Source of the DNA: Gammaproteobacteria bacterium
GTDB lineage: Bacteria; Pseudomonadota; Gammaproteobacteria; Xanthomonadales; SZUA-36
DNA length: 64,000 nt
Assembly (NCBI GenBank): GCA_021772935.1
Contig: JAJFLA010000008.1
Coordinates: 1-64,000, forward strand
Direction: 5' to 3'
The notes under the pieces were generated by a model. The model did no database searches. It saw only the letters and a program-made list of their open reading frames with translations, and had not been told where the DNA came from. Positions within the stretch are counted from its first letter, which is position 1. Each line of letters starts with the position of its first letter. The position numbers and the translations under genes were made by a program. Positions 38,455 to 47,923 of this stretch are shown here, piece after piece.

Positions 38455-39438
38455 ATGAGTAGTGCTGTTGTACAGCGCCTGGCCTGCTATTTATCAGCCA
38501 CCGAAACACGTTCCGGTGAGGCCATAGGCCATAAACTGGGCTGCAGTCGTGCAGCCGTATGGAAACACGTCGAGGCCTTGCGTCAATTGGGCATAACAAT
38601 CGATGCGGTTGCTGGTCAGGGTTACTTGCTCAGGGAACCGTTAGAGCTACTGGATAAGGCGTCGATTCTTGCTGGGTTGGATCCACTCATCCGCAAAAAG
38701 CTGACCAGCATGATCATTGAAGCTTCTGTGGACTCTACCAGCTCAACTTTGCAACGACTACCCATCACACAACAACACGCTGCAGTTCTTCTTGCGGAGC
38801 ACCAGTCGCTCGGTCGTGGCAGGCGTGGCAGGCAATGGCACTCGCCCTATGGCAGAAACCTGTATCTATCACTTGGCTGGAAGTTTGAGAAATCTTTATC
38901 AGAGCTTGGTTGTCTGCCGCTGGTGGTCGCACTGGCCACAGCACGGGCTTTGCAGCGGGCCGGGTTAAGCGGGCACTGTGTAAAATGGCCGAACGACCTG
39001 TTGCTCGAAGGGCGTAAGTTATGCGGTTGCCTGGTAGAAGTGCAGGGTGATTCGCAAGGACCTTGCCACGCGGTACTGGGTGTGGGAATCAATGTTCATA
39101 TGCCGGCATCCGAAGTGGCAACCGGGATTGATCAACCCTGGACAGATTTACATTCAAAATTGCCAACTTGCTCTCGTAATGACCTGGCCTCGTTGTTGCT
39201 GGAAGAATTGATTAAGCAACTGCTGTTATTTGCCCAGCAAGGTTTTGCACCGTTTAGAGATCATTGGCAGCAGATGGATGGCCTGAAAGGACAAATAGTC
39301 GAAGTTTTTACTGGAAGCAGTTCCGTGCAAGGAACGGCAAGTGGTATCGATGACCGTGGTGCGCTGATGCTGGATACCGGGAAAGAGGTGTTGAGACTGC
39401 ATTCTGGTGAGGTCAGTCTGCGAAAAACAAAGATATAA
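38455..39438 (+). CDS. birA: Bifunctional biotin ligase / biotin operon repressor BirA
   Basis: A 327-residue protein with an N-terminal winged helix-turn-helix (GEAIGHKLGCSRAAVWKHVEAL), a central ligase domain with the biotinyl-AMP loop GRGRRGRQWHSPYG, and the KWPNDLLLEGRKLCG segment, then a C-terminal SH3-like domain. It attaches biotin to AccB and represses biotin genes. It lies 15 bases after plsY. Confidence 0.96.
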   Translation: MSSAVVQRLACYLSATETRSGEAIGHKLGCSRAAVWKHVEALRQLGITIDAVAGQGYLLREPLELLDKASILAGLDPLIRKKLTSMIIEASVDSTSSTLQRLPITQQHAAVLLAEHQSLGRGRRGRQWHSPYGRNLYLSLGWKFEKSLSELGCLPLVVALATARALQRAGLSGHCVKWPNDLLLEGRKLCGCLVEVQGDSQGPCHAVLGVGINVHMPASEVATGIDQPWTDLHSKLPTCSRNDLASLLLEELIKQLLLFAQQGFAPFRDHWQQMDGLKGQIVEVFTGSSSVQGTASGIDDRGALMLDTGKEVLRLHSGEVSLRKTKI

Positions 39439-39445
39439 TGCAGAC

Positions 39446-40324
39446 ATGTTAAGAGTCATAGTCATCAGCCTTGTTTTGGCCAACTTGCTTCTGCTGGGAT
39501 TCCAGGGTAGCAAGCCAGTGGTGCAATCAGAAACGACTACCAGGCAAGCTGTAACCGAGGGCTCTGACATCCCGACGATTCATCTTTTTGGTGAAATGAT
39601 GCAGGACGAAGGTTTAATGTCCGACAACCGCCAGTGCTTCAGTCTGGGTCCATTCGAATCAAGTGAGCACAGGGATGAAATACGCCTACGTATACTGCAA
39701 GGTTCAAGCACTATCAGCGAGCGCCAAACCCAGGCCCTGGTAGAAAAGGGTTACTGGGTGTTTATGCCGCCTTATGTATCCCTGTTGGAGGCTAACCAGG
39801 AACTTCTGTCGTTGCAGGCGCTGGGTCTGGAAGACATCGCGGTTATTTATGAAGGCAACTGGAAAAATGCCATTTCATTGGGCTATTTTTTGCGCCAGAA
39901 AAATGCGCTGAGACGCAAGAAAAGCCTGGAAGGCAGGGGCTATACACCTTTAACACGTGTCAAGCGTCAGACTGAGTCCCGCTACTGGCTGGATTACGAA
40001 CAAAATCCTGGTTCCACTTTAATTACCCTGGATATGCAAAACTTCCCGAATGATTTCATGCAACGCACACTGCCTTGCCCGGCTCAGGGTTCGTTTGATA
40101 GCGCTCGAGGGGATTTGAACGAGTCCGCCGATGTCTTGGCACAAGCAGTGATATCTGAAGACAACAATGGCTTGCAGGCAGGCCAGGGAGATGAGCCAGG
40201 TACTGAAATGGGTGTGGAAGACACCACCGAGAATACGCCTGACACCAATGTTGAAGCGCTACCTGATCAGAATAATGAGAGCGATGCAGAAATTGTTGCT
40301 GAGATTGAGATTGACGGAGGATGA
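39446..40324 (+). CDS. SPOR-type sporulation-related repeat protein
   Basis: A 292-residue protein with an N-terminal membrane helix (MLRVIVISLVLANLLLLGFQ), a SPOR-like region around residues 55-125 (CFSLGPFESSEHRDEIR ... VFMPPYVSLLEANQELLSLQALGLEDIAVI) and an acidic, low-complexity tail. SPOR domains bind denuded peptidoglycan. In related genomes a SPOR gene often follows birA and coaX; coaX is absent here and this gene starts 7 bases after birA. The 'tail' after 225 is rich in Glu, Asp and Asn. Confidence 0.78.
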   Translation: MLRVIVISLVLANLLLLGFQGSKPVVQSETTTRQAVTEGSDIPTIHLFGEMMQDEGLMSDNRQCFSLGPFESSEHRDEIRLRILQGSSTISERQTQALVEKGYWVFMPPYVSLLEANQELLSLQALGLEDIAVIYEGNWKNAISLGYFLRQKNALRRKKSLEGRGYTPLTRVKRQTESRYWLDYEQNPGSTLITLDMQNFPNDFMQRTLPCPAQGSFDSARGDLNESADVLAQAVISEDNNGLQAGQGDEPGTEMGVEDTTENTPDTNVEALPDQNNESDAEIVAEIEIDGG

Positions 40325-40341
40325 GACCGAGTCTAAAAACA

Positions 40342-40370
40342 TTGCACTGACGGCTTCCAGCACATAAAAT
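40342..40370 (+). promoter_or_regulatory. Promoter of tRNA-Thr
   Basis: TTGCAC (40342-40347), a 17-base spacer and TAAAAT (40365-40370), followed by a C-rich discriminator, 22 bases before the tRNA. The GC-rich discriminator is typical of stringently controlled stable-RNA promoters. Confidence 0.6.
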
Positions 40371-40392
40371 CCCATCCCCTGATATACCCTGT

Positions 40393-40468
40393 GCCGGTAT
40401 AGCTCAGCTGGTAGAGCAACTGATTTGTAATCAGTAGGTCCCGAGTTCAAATCTTGGTGCCGGCACCA
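40393..40468 (+). tRNA. thrT: tRNA-Thr (anticodon TGT)
   Basis: A 76-base cloverleaf with an encoded CCA. Acceptor arms GCCGGTA/TGCCGGC pair with one G-T, the D arm is AGCTCAGCTGGTAGAGC, the anticodon stem-loop ACTGATTTGTAATCAGT exposes TGT, and the T arm is GAGTTCAAATC. A T-rich stretch follows directly and may terminate transcription. The Thr-Tyr-Gly-Thr-tuf cluster expected after birA in many gammaproteobacteria is not present. Confidence 0.97.
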
Positions 40469-40543
40469 TTTCTTTTTTCTCCCGCTTGAAACATTGTTAA
40501 ACGGTTTTATTACTGACTTTAACCAACAGGTATAGGTGGTATT

Positions 40544-42100
40544 TCAGTCATTGCCAGCCACAAAATGACAACCTTTGCTAACCGGGTTCAAAGAAGCGGC
40601 ATGCACGACCAGTAAAGCGGTTTGCACCGCATTTCTGAGTTCAATCAATTCGCGGGTCAGGCGACAGTCGTGGTAAAAAACTTGTATTTCTTCACGTAGT
40701 TCGAGCAGCATGCGGCGGGCACGGGTCAGGCGATTATCGGAGCGCACAATACCGGCATAATTCCACATGGTCTGTTGCACCAGGTTCAAATCCTGTTGGA
40801 TTAGCGTCAGGTCGGCATGACGGCTTGGGCTCTTCCAGTCGTGTGGCATAGGTAGTCGGAATTCCATCTCTTTAATGTCACGAATATCAGCCTTGGCGGT
40901 GAATTTAGCGCCGGTCAGGCACTCAAGTAAGGAGGTGCTGGCAAGGCGATTTGCGCCGTGCAAGCCGGTGCAAGCTGTTTCACCGATGGCGTTCAGGTGC
41001 TGTACGTTGGTGCGCCCGTTGAGATCGGTATGGACGCCACCACAGGAGTAGTGTGCAGCAGGCACTACAGGTATCGGTTCGCGGGTAATGTCAATACCAT
41101 GCTCTTTACAGCGTTGGTAAATAAATGGGAAACGCTCGCGGATGAAATCCGGTTTGAGCGCAGCAAGATCGAGATAGGCACAGGGTTCCCCACTGTCGAC
41201 CATCTGCTGGTGTATGGCACGTGAGACGATATCACGTGGTGCCAGCGAACCCAGTGGATGAAATCGGTCAACGAATTTTTCGCCACGAGCATTAACCAGT
41301 ACCGCGCCTTCACCACGCAGTGCTTCGGTAATCAGGAAATGTGGGGCGTTTTTAGCATAGAAAACAGTTGGGTGAAATTGTACATATTCCAGATCGATCA
41401 GCCGCGCCCCTACCCGGTAAGCCATGGCGATACCATGACCGACAGTACCCTGGCGGTTGGTGCTATGTTGGAAAATCTGGCCCAGGCCGCCGGTCGCCAG
41501 TATGGTTTTGCGCGCGACTATCGCCATCGTCTTACCGCTATGCTGGTCGAGTACATAGGCGCCAAAACAGGTCAGTGGCTCGTAGCGATCAGCAGCTTTG
41601 TCGGTATTGTGTGATAGTGTCAATAGATCAATCGCGACCGAACCCATCTGTCGAGTTATACCTTGTGTTGCATCAACACTAGCAGCTACTTTTGACAGTA
41701 TTGCGTGACCGGTGAGGTCTTTTGCATGAATGATTCGACGTTCGCTGTGACCGCCTTCGCGGGTTAATTCAAGTTCACCACTGGCTTCACGATCAAAAGC
41801 GATGTCCAGTTCGTCCAGCAACAGTTCACGGACCGCTGTCGGGCCTTCTTTAGCCAATTGTGCAATCGCGGCAGGGTTGGCCATGCCATCACTGGCGGTC
41901 ATGATATCCTCGGCGAGGGCATCTGGCCGTGTTGATGTGTCAAAGATGATGCCACCCTGGGCCCAGTCGCTGTTGGCCTCAGAGGGGCCGCCCAAAGATA
42001 ACAATTGCACATCCAGACCGGCCCGCGCCGCGTGCAGTGCATAAGCAGAACCACCCAGACCAGCACCAATAACGAGACAGTCTGTGTGTATCACGTCCAT
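40544..42100 (-). CDS. nadB: L-aspartate oxidase
   Basis: A 518-residue FAD enzyme converting aspartate to iminoaspartate, the first step of NAD synthesis. Motifs: VIGAGLGGSAYALHAA (FAD Rossmann), EANSDWAQGGI, GHGIAMAYRVGARLIDLEYVQFHP (key segment near residue 225-248) and HYSCGGVHTDLNGRTN. The tail after 430 is helical as in the family. It is last in the nadA-nadC-nadB run, 6 bases after nadC. Confidence 0.95.
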   Translation of the reverse strand: MDVIHTDCLVIGAGLGGSAYALHAARAGLDVQLLSLGGPSEANSDWAQGGIIFDTSTRPDALAEDIMTASDGMANPAAIAQLAKEGPTAVRELLLDELDIAFDREASGELELTREGGHSERRIIHAKDLTGHAILSKVAASVDATQGITRQMGSVAIDLLTLSHNTDKAADRYEPLTCFGAYVLDQHSGKTMAIVARKTILATGGLGQIFQHSTNRQGTVGHGIAMAYRVGARLIDLEYVQFHPTVFYAKNAPHFLITEALRGEGAVLVNARGEKFVDRFHPLGSLAPRDIVSRAIHQQMVDSGEPCAYLDLAALKPDFIRERFPFIYQRCKEHGIDITREPIPVVPAAHYSCGGVHTDLNGRTNVQHLNAIGETACTGLHGANRLASTSLLECLTGAKFTAKADIRDIKEMEFRLPMPHDWKSPSRHADLTLIQQDLNLVQQTMWNYAGIVRSDNRLTRARRMLLELREEIQVFYHDCRLTRELIELRNAVQTALLVVHAASLNPVSKGCHFVAGND

Positions 42101-42106
42101 TCAGGG

Positions 42107-42955
42107 TTACTCACTGGGTTGTTTGGCGATGATCATGCTGAAATCTGCCGCAGGGGCTGAGTGTGTCAATGCGCCAACGCTAATCACATCCACGCCCGGT
42201 AAGGCGTAATCGGCAATAGTATCGAGTCTGACACCACCCGAGACCTCTACCATTGCAGCCTTATTGATCACGCTGACCGCCTGCTGGATCTGTGGCGGCA
42301 ACATATTATCCAGCATGATGATTTCGGCACCGGCCTCCAGAGCCTGTTTGACCTGGTTTAATGATTCAGTCTCGACTTCAATTTTGGCACAATGCGGTGC
42401 AAAATCACGCGCCAGTTTCACTGCATTTTTCAGTGAACCAGCTGCGGTGATATGGTTTTCCTTGATCAGTACGTGCTCACTAAGGGAAGACCTGTGATTG
42501 AAGCAACCACCACAACGCACAGCATATTTTTCCAGTGACCGCCAACCCGGTGTCGTCTTGCGTGTGTCGACAATGCGCACACCGGTTCCTGTCTTGGCTG
42601 CCGCTTTGGCAAACTGCCTTGAAAAAGAAGCGATGCCTGAAAGTCGTTGCAAAAAGTTCAAAGCGATCCGCTCGGCCATCAAAAGAGCAACTGTTGGGCC
42701 TTTCGCGCGCAGGACAATACGATCCTGGCTGATCTGGCGGCCATCAGTGGTTTCAAGCTCGATCTTGATAGAAGGATTGACACGTTGAAAAACACGTTGT
42801 GCGATCTCAAGACCACAAACAACCATATCTTCACGCGCCATTATCTGTGCTTGAGAGAGGTGATCCGCCGAGAAAATGGATTGGCTGGTAACGTCGCCAA
42901 ATGCGGCGTCTTCTTCCAGGGCAAGGTCAATCAGAGTGTCTATTTTAGGTAGCAA
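42107..42955 (-). CDS. nadC: Nicotinate-nucleotide pyrophosphorylase (carboxylating)
   Basis: A ~282-residue quinolinate phosphoribosyltransferase. Conserved parts: EDAAFGDVTSQSI, LNFLQRLSGIAS, VDTRKTTPGWRSLEKYAVRCGGC (described 140-162) with the H-R-S-S-L-S segment, and the C-terminal VEVSGGVRLDTIADYA. The TTG at 42955, 9 bases after AAGGA, was chosen, overlapping nadA by 11 bases; an in-frame ATG at 43006 would overlap by 62 bases. Same direction as nadA and nadB. Confidence 0.93.
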   Translation of the reverse strand: MLPKIDTLIDLALEEDAAFGDVTSQSIFSADHLSQAQIMAREDMVVCGLEIAQRVFQRVNPSIKIELETTDGRQISQDRIVLRAKGPTVALLMAERIALNFLQRLSGIASFSRQFAKAAAKTGTGVRIVDTRKTTPGWRSLEKYAVRCGGCFNHRSSLSEHVLIKENHITAAGSLKNAVKLARDFAPHCAKIEVETESLNQVKQALEAGAEIIMLDNMLPPQIQQAVSVINKAAMVEVSGGVRLDTIADYALPGVDVISVGALTHSAPAADFSMIIAKQPSE

Positions 42956-43991
42956 GTTCAAACATCCTTTCGATACAGTGCGCTGCCCGCTGGCGTAATT
43001 CTTCATTCAACGTGATGACCTGTTCGGGCTGTGGGTTTGCCAGCGCGTCACGGATTTTAAGCAGGGTATTCATTTTCATATAGGGACACAGCCGGCAGCC
43101 GCCGATGAAGTTTTTTTCCGGGTCCTCAATCGCGAGCCGCCCGACCAGTCCACATTCGGTCAGCATCAGGTAATAAGGCGCATTCGTTGATTTGACGTAA
43201 TTCATCATTTCACCGGTGCTACCCAGAAAGTCAGACAAGCCGGCCACCTCCGATGTGCACTCCGGGTGGGCGACAATTTTAAGGCCCGGAAAAGTCCTGC
43301 GGGCCTCGGCAATTTGTTCGGCTGAAAATTCCTCGTGAACGAGGCAAGTTCCATCAGATGAGATGATTTCCTTATCGACGCCGCGCTTGGTCATTTCCTT
43401 ACGAATGTTGTCGGCCATCAGTCGGTCCGGCACGAAAAGAATACGTCTTTCAGGCAGGCCAGCGACAATGTCATATACGTTGCTCGAAGTTACACAGACA
43501 TCAGATTCAGCTTTAACCTCTGCAGTGCAATTAATGTAACAAACAACGGCGGCATCCGGGTACAGGGCTTTCATGTTGCGAACATCTTCGCCATTAATTG
43601 AATCTGCAAGGCTGCAGCCGGAATCCCGATCTGGCACAACAACCAGGGTTTCGGGTGACAGTATTTTGGCGGTTTCCGCCATAAATACAACACCAGCAAA
43701 TACAATCACATCTGCCTTTGCCTGCCTTGCCTTGTCAGCAAGATAGTAAGAATCACCCTTAAAATCACCAACTCCGTAGATGACTTCTGGTTCGACATAG
43801 GAATGGGTCAAAATGACGGCATTTTTTTCCTGCTTCAACTGGTTGATTTCCAGGGTCAGGGGGGCAATTTCCCGGCAAGTTTCGATGTTCCACTTACGGT
43901 CAGCACTGCACTCAACATGCATCAAGGAGCGTAACAGACGAAGCGCCTCGGCTTCTATCGGGTCATTTGCTTTTTGTGCAAATGGTTTCAT
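42945..43991 (-). CDS. nadA: Quinolinate synthase
   Basis: A 348-residue [4Fe-4S] enzyme condensing iminoaspartate with DHAP to quinolinate. Motifs: AVILTHSYVEPEVIYGVGDFKGDS, VFAGVVFMAETAKIL, the YINCTAEVKAESDVCVTSSN region, and the C-terminal cluster cysteine in GGCRLCPYMKMN. First of the nadA-C-B operon, downstream of dsrN but separated by 156 bases. Confidence 0.96.
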   Translation of the reverse strand: MKPFAQKANDPIEAEALRLLRSLMHVECSADRKWNIETCREIAPLTLEINQLKQEKNAVILTHSYVEPEVIYGVGDFKGDSYYLADKARQAKADVIVFAGVVFMAETAKILSPETLVVVPDRDSGCSLADSINGEDVRNMKALYPDAAVVCYINCTAEVKAESDVCVTSSNVYDIVAGLPERRILFVPDRLMADNIRKEMTKRGVDKEIISSDGTCLVHEEFSAEQIAEARRTFPGLKIVAHPECTSEVAGLSDFLGSTGEMMNYVKSTNAPYYLMLTECGLVGRLAIEDPEKNFIGGCRLCPYMKMNTLLKIRDALANPQPEQVITLNEELRQRAAHCIERMFELAT

Positions 43992-44147
43992 TGGCTTTTA
44001 TCACCTCAATACTTGTCAAAACCGCTCAAATGAATCGGGATTTATACCGCATTGAGACCTGGCAATAGATATTTGGTTTAATCTTGATCTTACAAGTCCT
44101 TCAGGACTAATCAATGTGATTTTATCGCTGCGAGATGCGATTAGTTT

Positions 44148-45554
44148 TCAAGCTGACTTTTGCCGTACAAACGTGACGAATCGTTCCACCCACGGGTTTG
44201 TCACTGTGTTGCGGTGGTGTGCAAAACCTGCCAGTAGATTGTTGACGAGCAGGCCATCATGACGCCCGTTGATACCCATGCCACGCAAAACCCGGTGAGT
44301 GAAAACCGAGTTTTGATTGAGGTTTTCCAGCTGGGCATAGTGAAACTCGTGAACAGAGATCTCAACTGGCCTGGATGGCTCTTCAGATATAGCTGGCCAC
44401 GGATGTTGAGCCATTTCTTCAACCACCATATAACCGCGGCCCTGGGGGCGTTTACCCACCACCACATCGGCCGACACAGCCCCTACCATGTTGCGGCTTT
44501 CAGCTTGCCATTGAATACTGCGTGCGAGGTACATCAGGCCGCCACACTCAGCGTATGCAGGCATGCCTGCCGCCAGTGCTTGTCGGATTTCTTTGATCAA
44601 ACTCCGGTTTCTTGATAACGCATCTAAATGTGTTTCAGGAAAGCCGCCGCCTATGAACAAACCGTCTGCTTTTGGAAGGCGTGCATCTTTGAGTGTGTCG
44701 AATGGTATGAGTTCAGCACCTGCGTCTGCAAATGCTTCGAGGTCATCCGGGTAATAGAAGCCAAAAGCAGCGTCTCGTGCGATGGCGATCCGCACCCTGG
44801 GCCTGGCCTTTGACGATTTGCATTGGGACGCAGCAATATCCGCAGTCATTCCTGCTGGCAATTTGGCAGCACTCGCGATTTTGATGACGCGATCAAGATC
44901 AACGCCAGCTTCCACGGCATTGGTCAGACGTGAGATCATGATATCGGCCTTTGCGGGGCCACTTGCTTCGTTGGCAGGTATCAACCCAAGATGTCGTTCG
45001 GGGATTTCAAGCAGCGTATCACGGCCAATTGCCCCCAGTACTTCGGTATCGGTATAGCGTTCAAGTGCTCGCCTTAGTTTGGCCTCATGACGTGTACCAC
45101 CCACTTTGTTAAGAATCACACCGCAAATGTTAACGTCTGGGTCAAAACTCAGGTAGCCATGAATCAGTGGGGCAATACCCCTGGTCATACCAATGGTATC
45201 GATCACCAGTACAACCGGAGCGGCCAATAGGGTCGCAACAGCGGCATTGCTGTCGGTACCTTCGACGTCAACGCCATCAAACAAACCCTTGTTACCTTCT
45301 ATCAGGCCGATACGGGCCTCATCCAGATTGGCGGCAAAGGTGGAAATGATTTCCTTACGCGTCTGGGTGAAGAAATCAAGGTTATAACAGGGTCTGCCGG
45401 CGGCCTGCGCCAACCACAAGGGGTCAATATAGTCAGGTCCTTTCTTAAAGGGTTGTACGCTTAAACCGCGTTTTACCAGGGCGGCGGTCAGACCCACCGC
45501 TACGCAAGTCTTGCCTGAGGACTTATGTGCGGCAGCGATGTATAGATGGGCCAC
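44148..45554 (-). CDS. dsrN: DsrN, siroheme amidase (CobB/CbiA family)
   Basis: A 468-residue protein of the cobyrinic acid a,c-diamide synthase family: an N-terminal ATP-binding domain (AAAHKSSGKTCVAVGL, FKKGPDYIDP) and a C-terminal glutamine amidotransferase with the catalytic Cys in AYAECGGLMYLARS (about 335-345). In dsr clusters it amidates siroheme for DsrAB, as known for Allochromatium DsrN. The start is GTG, overlapping the dsrP stop by one base (TAGTG). It ends the cluster; dsrR and dsrS are not seen. Confidence 0.9.
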   Translation of the reverse strand: MAHLYIAAAHKSSGKTCVAVGLTAALVKRGLSVQPFKKGPDYIDPLWLAQAAGRPCYNLDFFTQTRKEIISTFAANLDEARIGLIEGNKGLFDGVDVEGTDSNAAVATLLAAPVVLVIDTIGMTRGIAPLIHGYLSFDPDVNICGVILNKVGGTRHEAKLRRALERYTDTEVLGAIGRDTLLEIPERHLGLIPANEASGPAKADIMISRLTNAVEAGVDLDRVIKIASAAKLPAGMTADIAASQCKSSKARPRVRIAIARDAAFGFYYPDDLEAFADAGAELIPFDTLKDARLPKADGLFIGGGFPETHLDALSRNRSLIKEIRQALAAGMPAYAECGGLMYLARSIQWQAESRNMVGAVSADVVVGKRPQGRGYMVVEEMAQHPWPAISEEPSRPVEISVHEFHYAQLENLNQNSVFTHRVLRGMGINGRHDGLLVNNLLAGFAHHRNTVTNPWVERFVTFVRQKSA

Positions 45555-46786
45555 TATGGCCTGTTGGTAGTTGTTGTGTGATGTGGATCAATCGCCGCAT
45601 TGGCCAGCGAGGTTGGCAGGAATCGCAGCAGCTTGATGCCGAACAGGACAACCAGGCCTGCTAGCGCCACACCACCAAGGCCCAGACCAATTTCCGGCAG
45701 GCTGGGTATATAACTGGCAATCGCACCATCGAAGAAACTGGAGGATACTTCCATGCCGGGAAACATGTTAAGTGGATATGCCTGGCCACCAATCACCAGC
45801 ACATAGAGCTGGGAAAAAGCACCCATGATGACGAGCATTGAAGCGATAGCCACTGTGCGTCCAGTGAGCTGCAAGCCCTGCCGGGAAGACCCAAATACCA
45901 GCACCAATGGTAATAAAGCGCCCACAAAAACCTGCCCACCCCAAAACAGAAGTGTATAAACACCGCCATCTCTCAGGATGAAGCGCTCAACTCCGCTATG
46001 TTCGGCCGCATAAAGGTTGGTCAGGTGTTGCACAGCAGTGAAATAGAGTACCACCGCGACGAAGATTCCCAGAAGACGACCCAAACGCCGCAACAGCACG
46101 TCACCGATTTCTCGGCCACTGCCCTTGCAGGCGGCGAGAAGCACAAGGTTGTAGACGGCAAGGCCAAAGGAAAAAGACATCGCGATAAACAGCGGCGCCA
46201 TGATAGCTGAGTCATACGCTTCACGAGCCACGAGCACACCGTAAATGGAGCCACTGCCGGTGGTAAGCGCCAGCCGCCAGAGAAATGCGACCATGCCGGC
46301 TACGGGAACAAAGCGGTTCATCCTGCGTTCCATCTGCAGCCATAAATAAGTAACAACGATCGCAATGAAGCCTGTGTATAGGTATAAATTCCACGCAAAG
46401 ATCGATTTGAAATTACGGTTGAGCATAGCAACAATCACGCGATCAGAGCGGCCAAGGTCGAGTACCAGAATCATTAGACCGCCCAGCAGCAGCGCAACTG
46501 CCAACAGGCATGAAAGTCGCTCCAGTGGTTTGTACAGTGTTTTGCGGAAGACCGAACTGATGATCGCCACGTTGAGTGCGCCGGATGCCGCAACGATCAG
46601 GAACATCGCGAACACATCCGGAATACCCCAAACTACCTGGTTGCTGCCACCTGTAACGTAGTGACCGACATGTTCAGTGTAAACCACGGCGGCCAATCCG
46701 GCGAAAAAAAACAAGCCGAGAAGCGCTGCAAGACCATTGAACCCTGCGCTGCGACCATCGATTTCGCTAAATACGATCCGTTTCAT
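45554..46786 (-). CDS. dsrP: DsrP, NrfD-family membrane subunit of DsrMKJOP
   Basis: About 410 residues, a NrfD/PsrC-type protein with ~10 membrane helices and no heme motif; EHVGHYVTGGSNQVVWGIPDV near residue 36 is typical. It works with the DsrO ferredoxin at the membrane and probably exchanges electrons with quinone. The ATG at 46786 lies 7 bases after the dsrO stop with GAGAGGG upstream; an ATG at 46885 would overlap dsrO by nearly 100 bases. Confidence 0.92.
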   Translation of the reverse strand: MKRIVFSEIDGRSAGFNGLAALLGLFFFAGLAAVVYTEHVGHYVTGGSNQVVWGIPDVFAMFLIVAASGALNVAIISSVFRKTLYKPLERLSCLLAVALLLGGLMILVLDLGRSDRVIVAMLNRNFKSIFAWNLYLYTGFIAIVVTYLWLQMERRMNRFVPVAGMVAFLWRLALTTGSGSIYGVLVAREAYDSAIMAPLFIAMSFSFGLAVYNLVLLAACKGSGREIGDVLLRRLGRLLGIFVAVVLYFTAVQHLTNLYAAEHSGVERFILRDGGVYTLLFWGGQVFVGALLPLVLVFGSSRQGLQLTGRTVAIASMLVIMGAFSQLYVLVIGGQAYPLNMFPGMEVSSSFFDGAIASYIPSLPEIGLGLGGVALAGLVVLFGIKLLRFLPTSLANAAIDPHHTTTTNRP

Positions 46787-46793
46787 CACCCTC

Positions 46794-47555
46794 TCACAGA
46801 TTCCGGTAGCGTACGCCCGGATCCAATCCAAGATCAGGGCGAATTTGTTGCGTTGCGTAGCGAGCCACGCGCTTTGATATTTCACTATCCGGGTCTTTCA
46901 GATCACCGAACAGCATCGCCCCGCCGCCGCTCTTGCCGCAAGCATCAACACAGGCAGGCTGCCTGCCTGCATCGACGCGATGAACGCACAGGGTACAACT
47001 TTCCACAGTGCCTTTACCTCGTGGTGTGTGGCTTTTTTGATCTTCAACTTCCTCGTGGACGAACGACCTCGCCTTGTAAGGACAAGCCATCATGCAATAA
47101 CGACAGCCAATACACCTGTGCCGGTCCACCAGGACAATGCCATCGGCACGTTTGAATGATGCACCTGTCGGGCAGACATCAACACAGGGCGGATCAGCGC
47201 AGTGCTGGCACATTACCGGTAGCGAGCGGTTCTCACCGGTAAGGGGATTATGAATTTCGACTTTTCTGATCCACTGGACATCGGTGGCGGGTCTTCCATG
47301 ACCTTGCAAGCCATTTTCTTCAACACAGGCAGACACGCATTCATCGCAACCTTTGTTGCAGCGATTGACATCGATCAGCATTCCCCAACGCATATTGTCC
47401 GAGGCGGCGATACCGGCTTCTCGCGCCTTAGCCTGGGGTGATTTCGCAATGCCATACAAAACGATTCCTGGTGCCAACGTCACGCCGGCAGCAGCAGCGA
47501 TGGCGCTTAGGAATTTTCGTCTGACAGGATCAAAGCCATTTGTTTTCATATTCAC
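46794..47555 (-). CDS. dsrO: DsrO, periplasmic ferredoxin-like subunit of DsrMKJOP
   Basis: A 253-residue Tat-exported iron-sulfur protein: a twin-arginine signal RRKFLSAIAAA at residues 12-22 and four Cys clusters, e.g. CNKGCDECVSAC, CQHCADPPCVDVCP, CIGCRYCMMACP and CTLCVHR. It probably carries electrons between DsrJ and DsrP on the periplasmic side. It overlaps dsrJ by 4 bases. Confidence 0.95.
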   Translation of the reverse strand: MNMKTNGFDPVRRKFLSAIAAAAGVTLAPGIVLYGIAKSPQAKAREAGIAASDNMRWGMLIDVNRCNKGCDECVSACVEENGLQGHGRPATDVQWIRKVEIHNPLTGENRSLPVMCQHCADPPCVDVCPTGASFKRADGIVLVDRHRCIGCRYCMMACPYKARSFVHEEVEDQKSHTPRGKGTVESCTLCVHRVDAGRQPACVDACGKSGGGAMLFGDLKDPDSEISKRVARYATQQIRPDLGLDPGVRYRNL

Positions 47556-47923
47556 TCGATGCCTTGTTCAGGTCGCGATGAATGGCATTGGAAGCAGTCA
47601 ATGGTCACTGCCGCATAATCATGACACGAGCGGCAAAAGTGTTTCGGGCTGACGATGCCCACCGGCTTTGCATCCGCTCCCTCCACAGCATGACAGGCTA
47701 TGCATTTTTTAAGGCTATATTGCTGGCCGCGGATGCCTTCGCGCATGGTCTCAACGCGTTGATGCTTGAGCATGGTCATATGATTGCGTCGCATAAACTC
47801 AGTGTCACCAACGCAGTTGTCGCCCTGGCCCCTGGAAATGACAGGTGTTGGCACACTATTATCCGCGCCCACGCTTTCTATCGTCCCCAACAGCAGGAGA
47901 ATCAGGCTAACCGCCACCATCAT
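47552..47923 (-). CDS. dsrJ: DsrJ, periplasmic triheme cytochrome c of DsrMKJOP
   Basis: About 123 residues from this ATG: an N-terminal hydrophobic anchor (MMVAVSLILLLLGTIESVGA) and three heme sites, CIACH (74-78), CRSCH (97-101) and CFQCH (110-114). Cys37 corresponds in position to the distal Cys ligand of the unusual His/Cys heme. The start is uncertain: the frame is open far upstream, and the basic stretch RSVKPDRLLGRSS just before the anchor looks coding. Alternatives are ATG 48175 (207 residues) or a frameshifted start at 47997. The gap to dsrL is otherwise 283 bases. Confidence 0.85.
   Translation of the reverse strand: MMVAVSLILLLLGTIESVGADNSVPTPVISRGQGDNCVGDTEFMRRNHMTMLKHQRVETMREGIRGQQYSLKKCIACHAVEGADAKPVGIVSPKHFCRSCHDYAAVTIDCFQCHSSRPEQGIE

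Noticed and set aside
44095-44108. Terminator between dsrN and nadA (AGTCCT-TC-AGGACT)
   Set aside because: The stem is only 5-6 bp and is not followed by a T run on the minus strand, so it was not called.
46661-47155. 164-residue plus-strand ORF opposite dsrO/dsrP
   Set aside because: Antisense to clearly conserved iron-sulfur motifs of dsrO.
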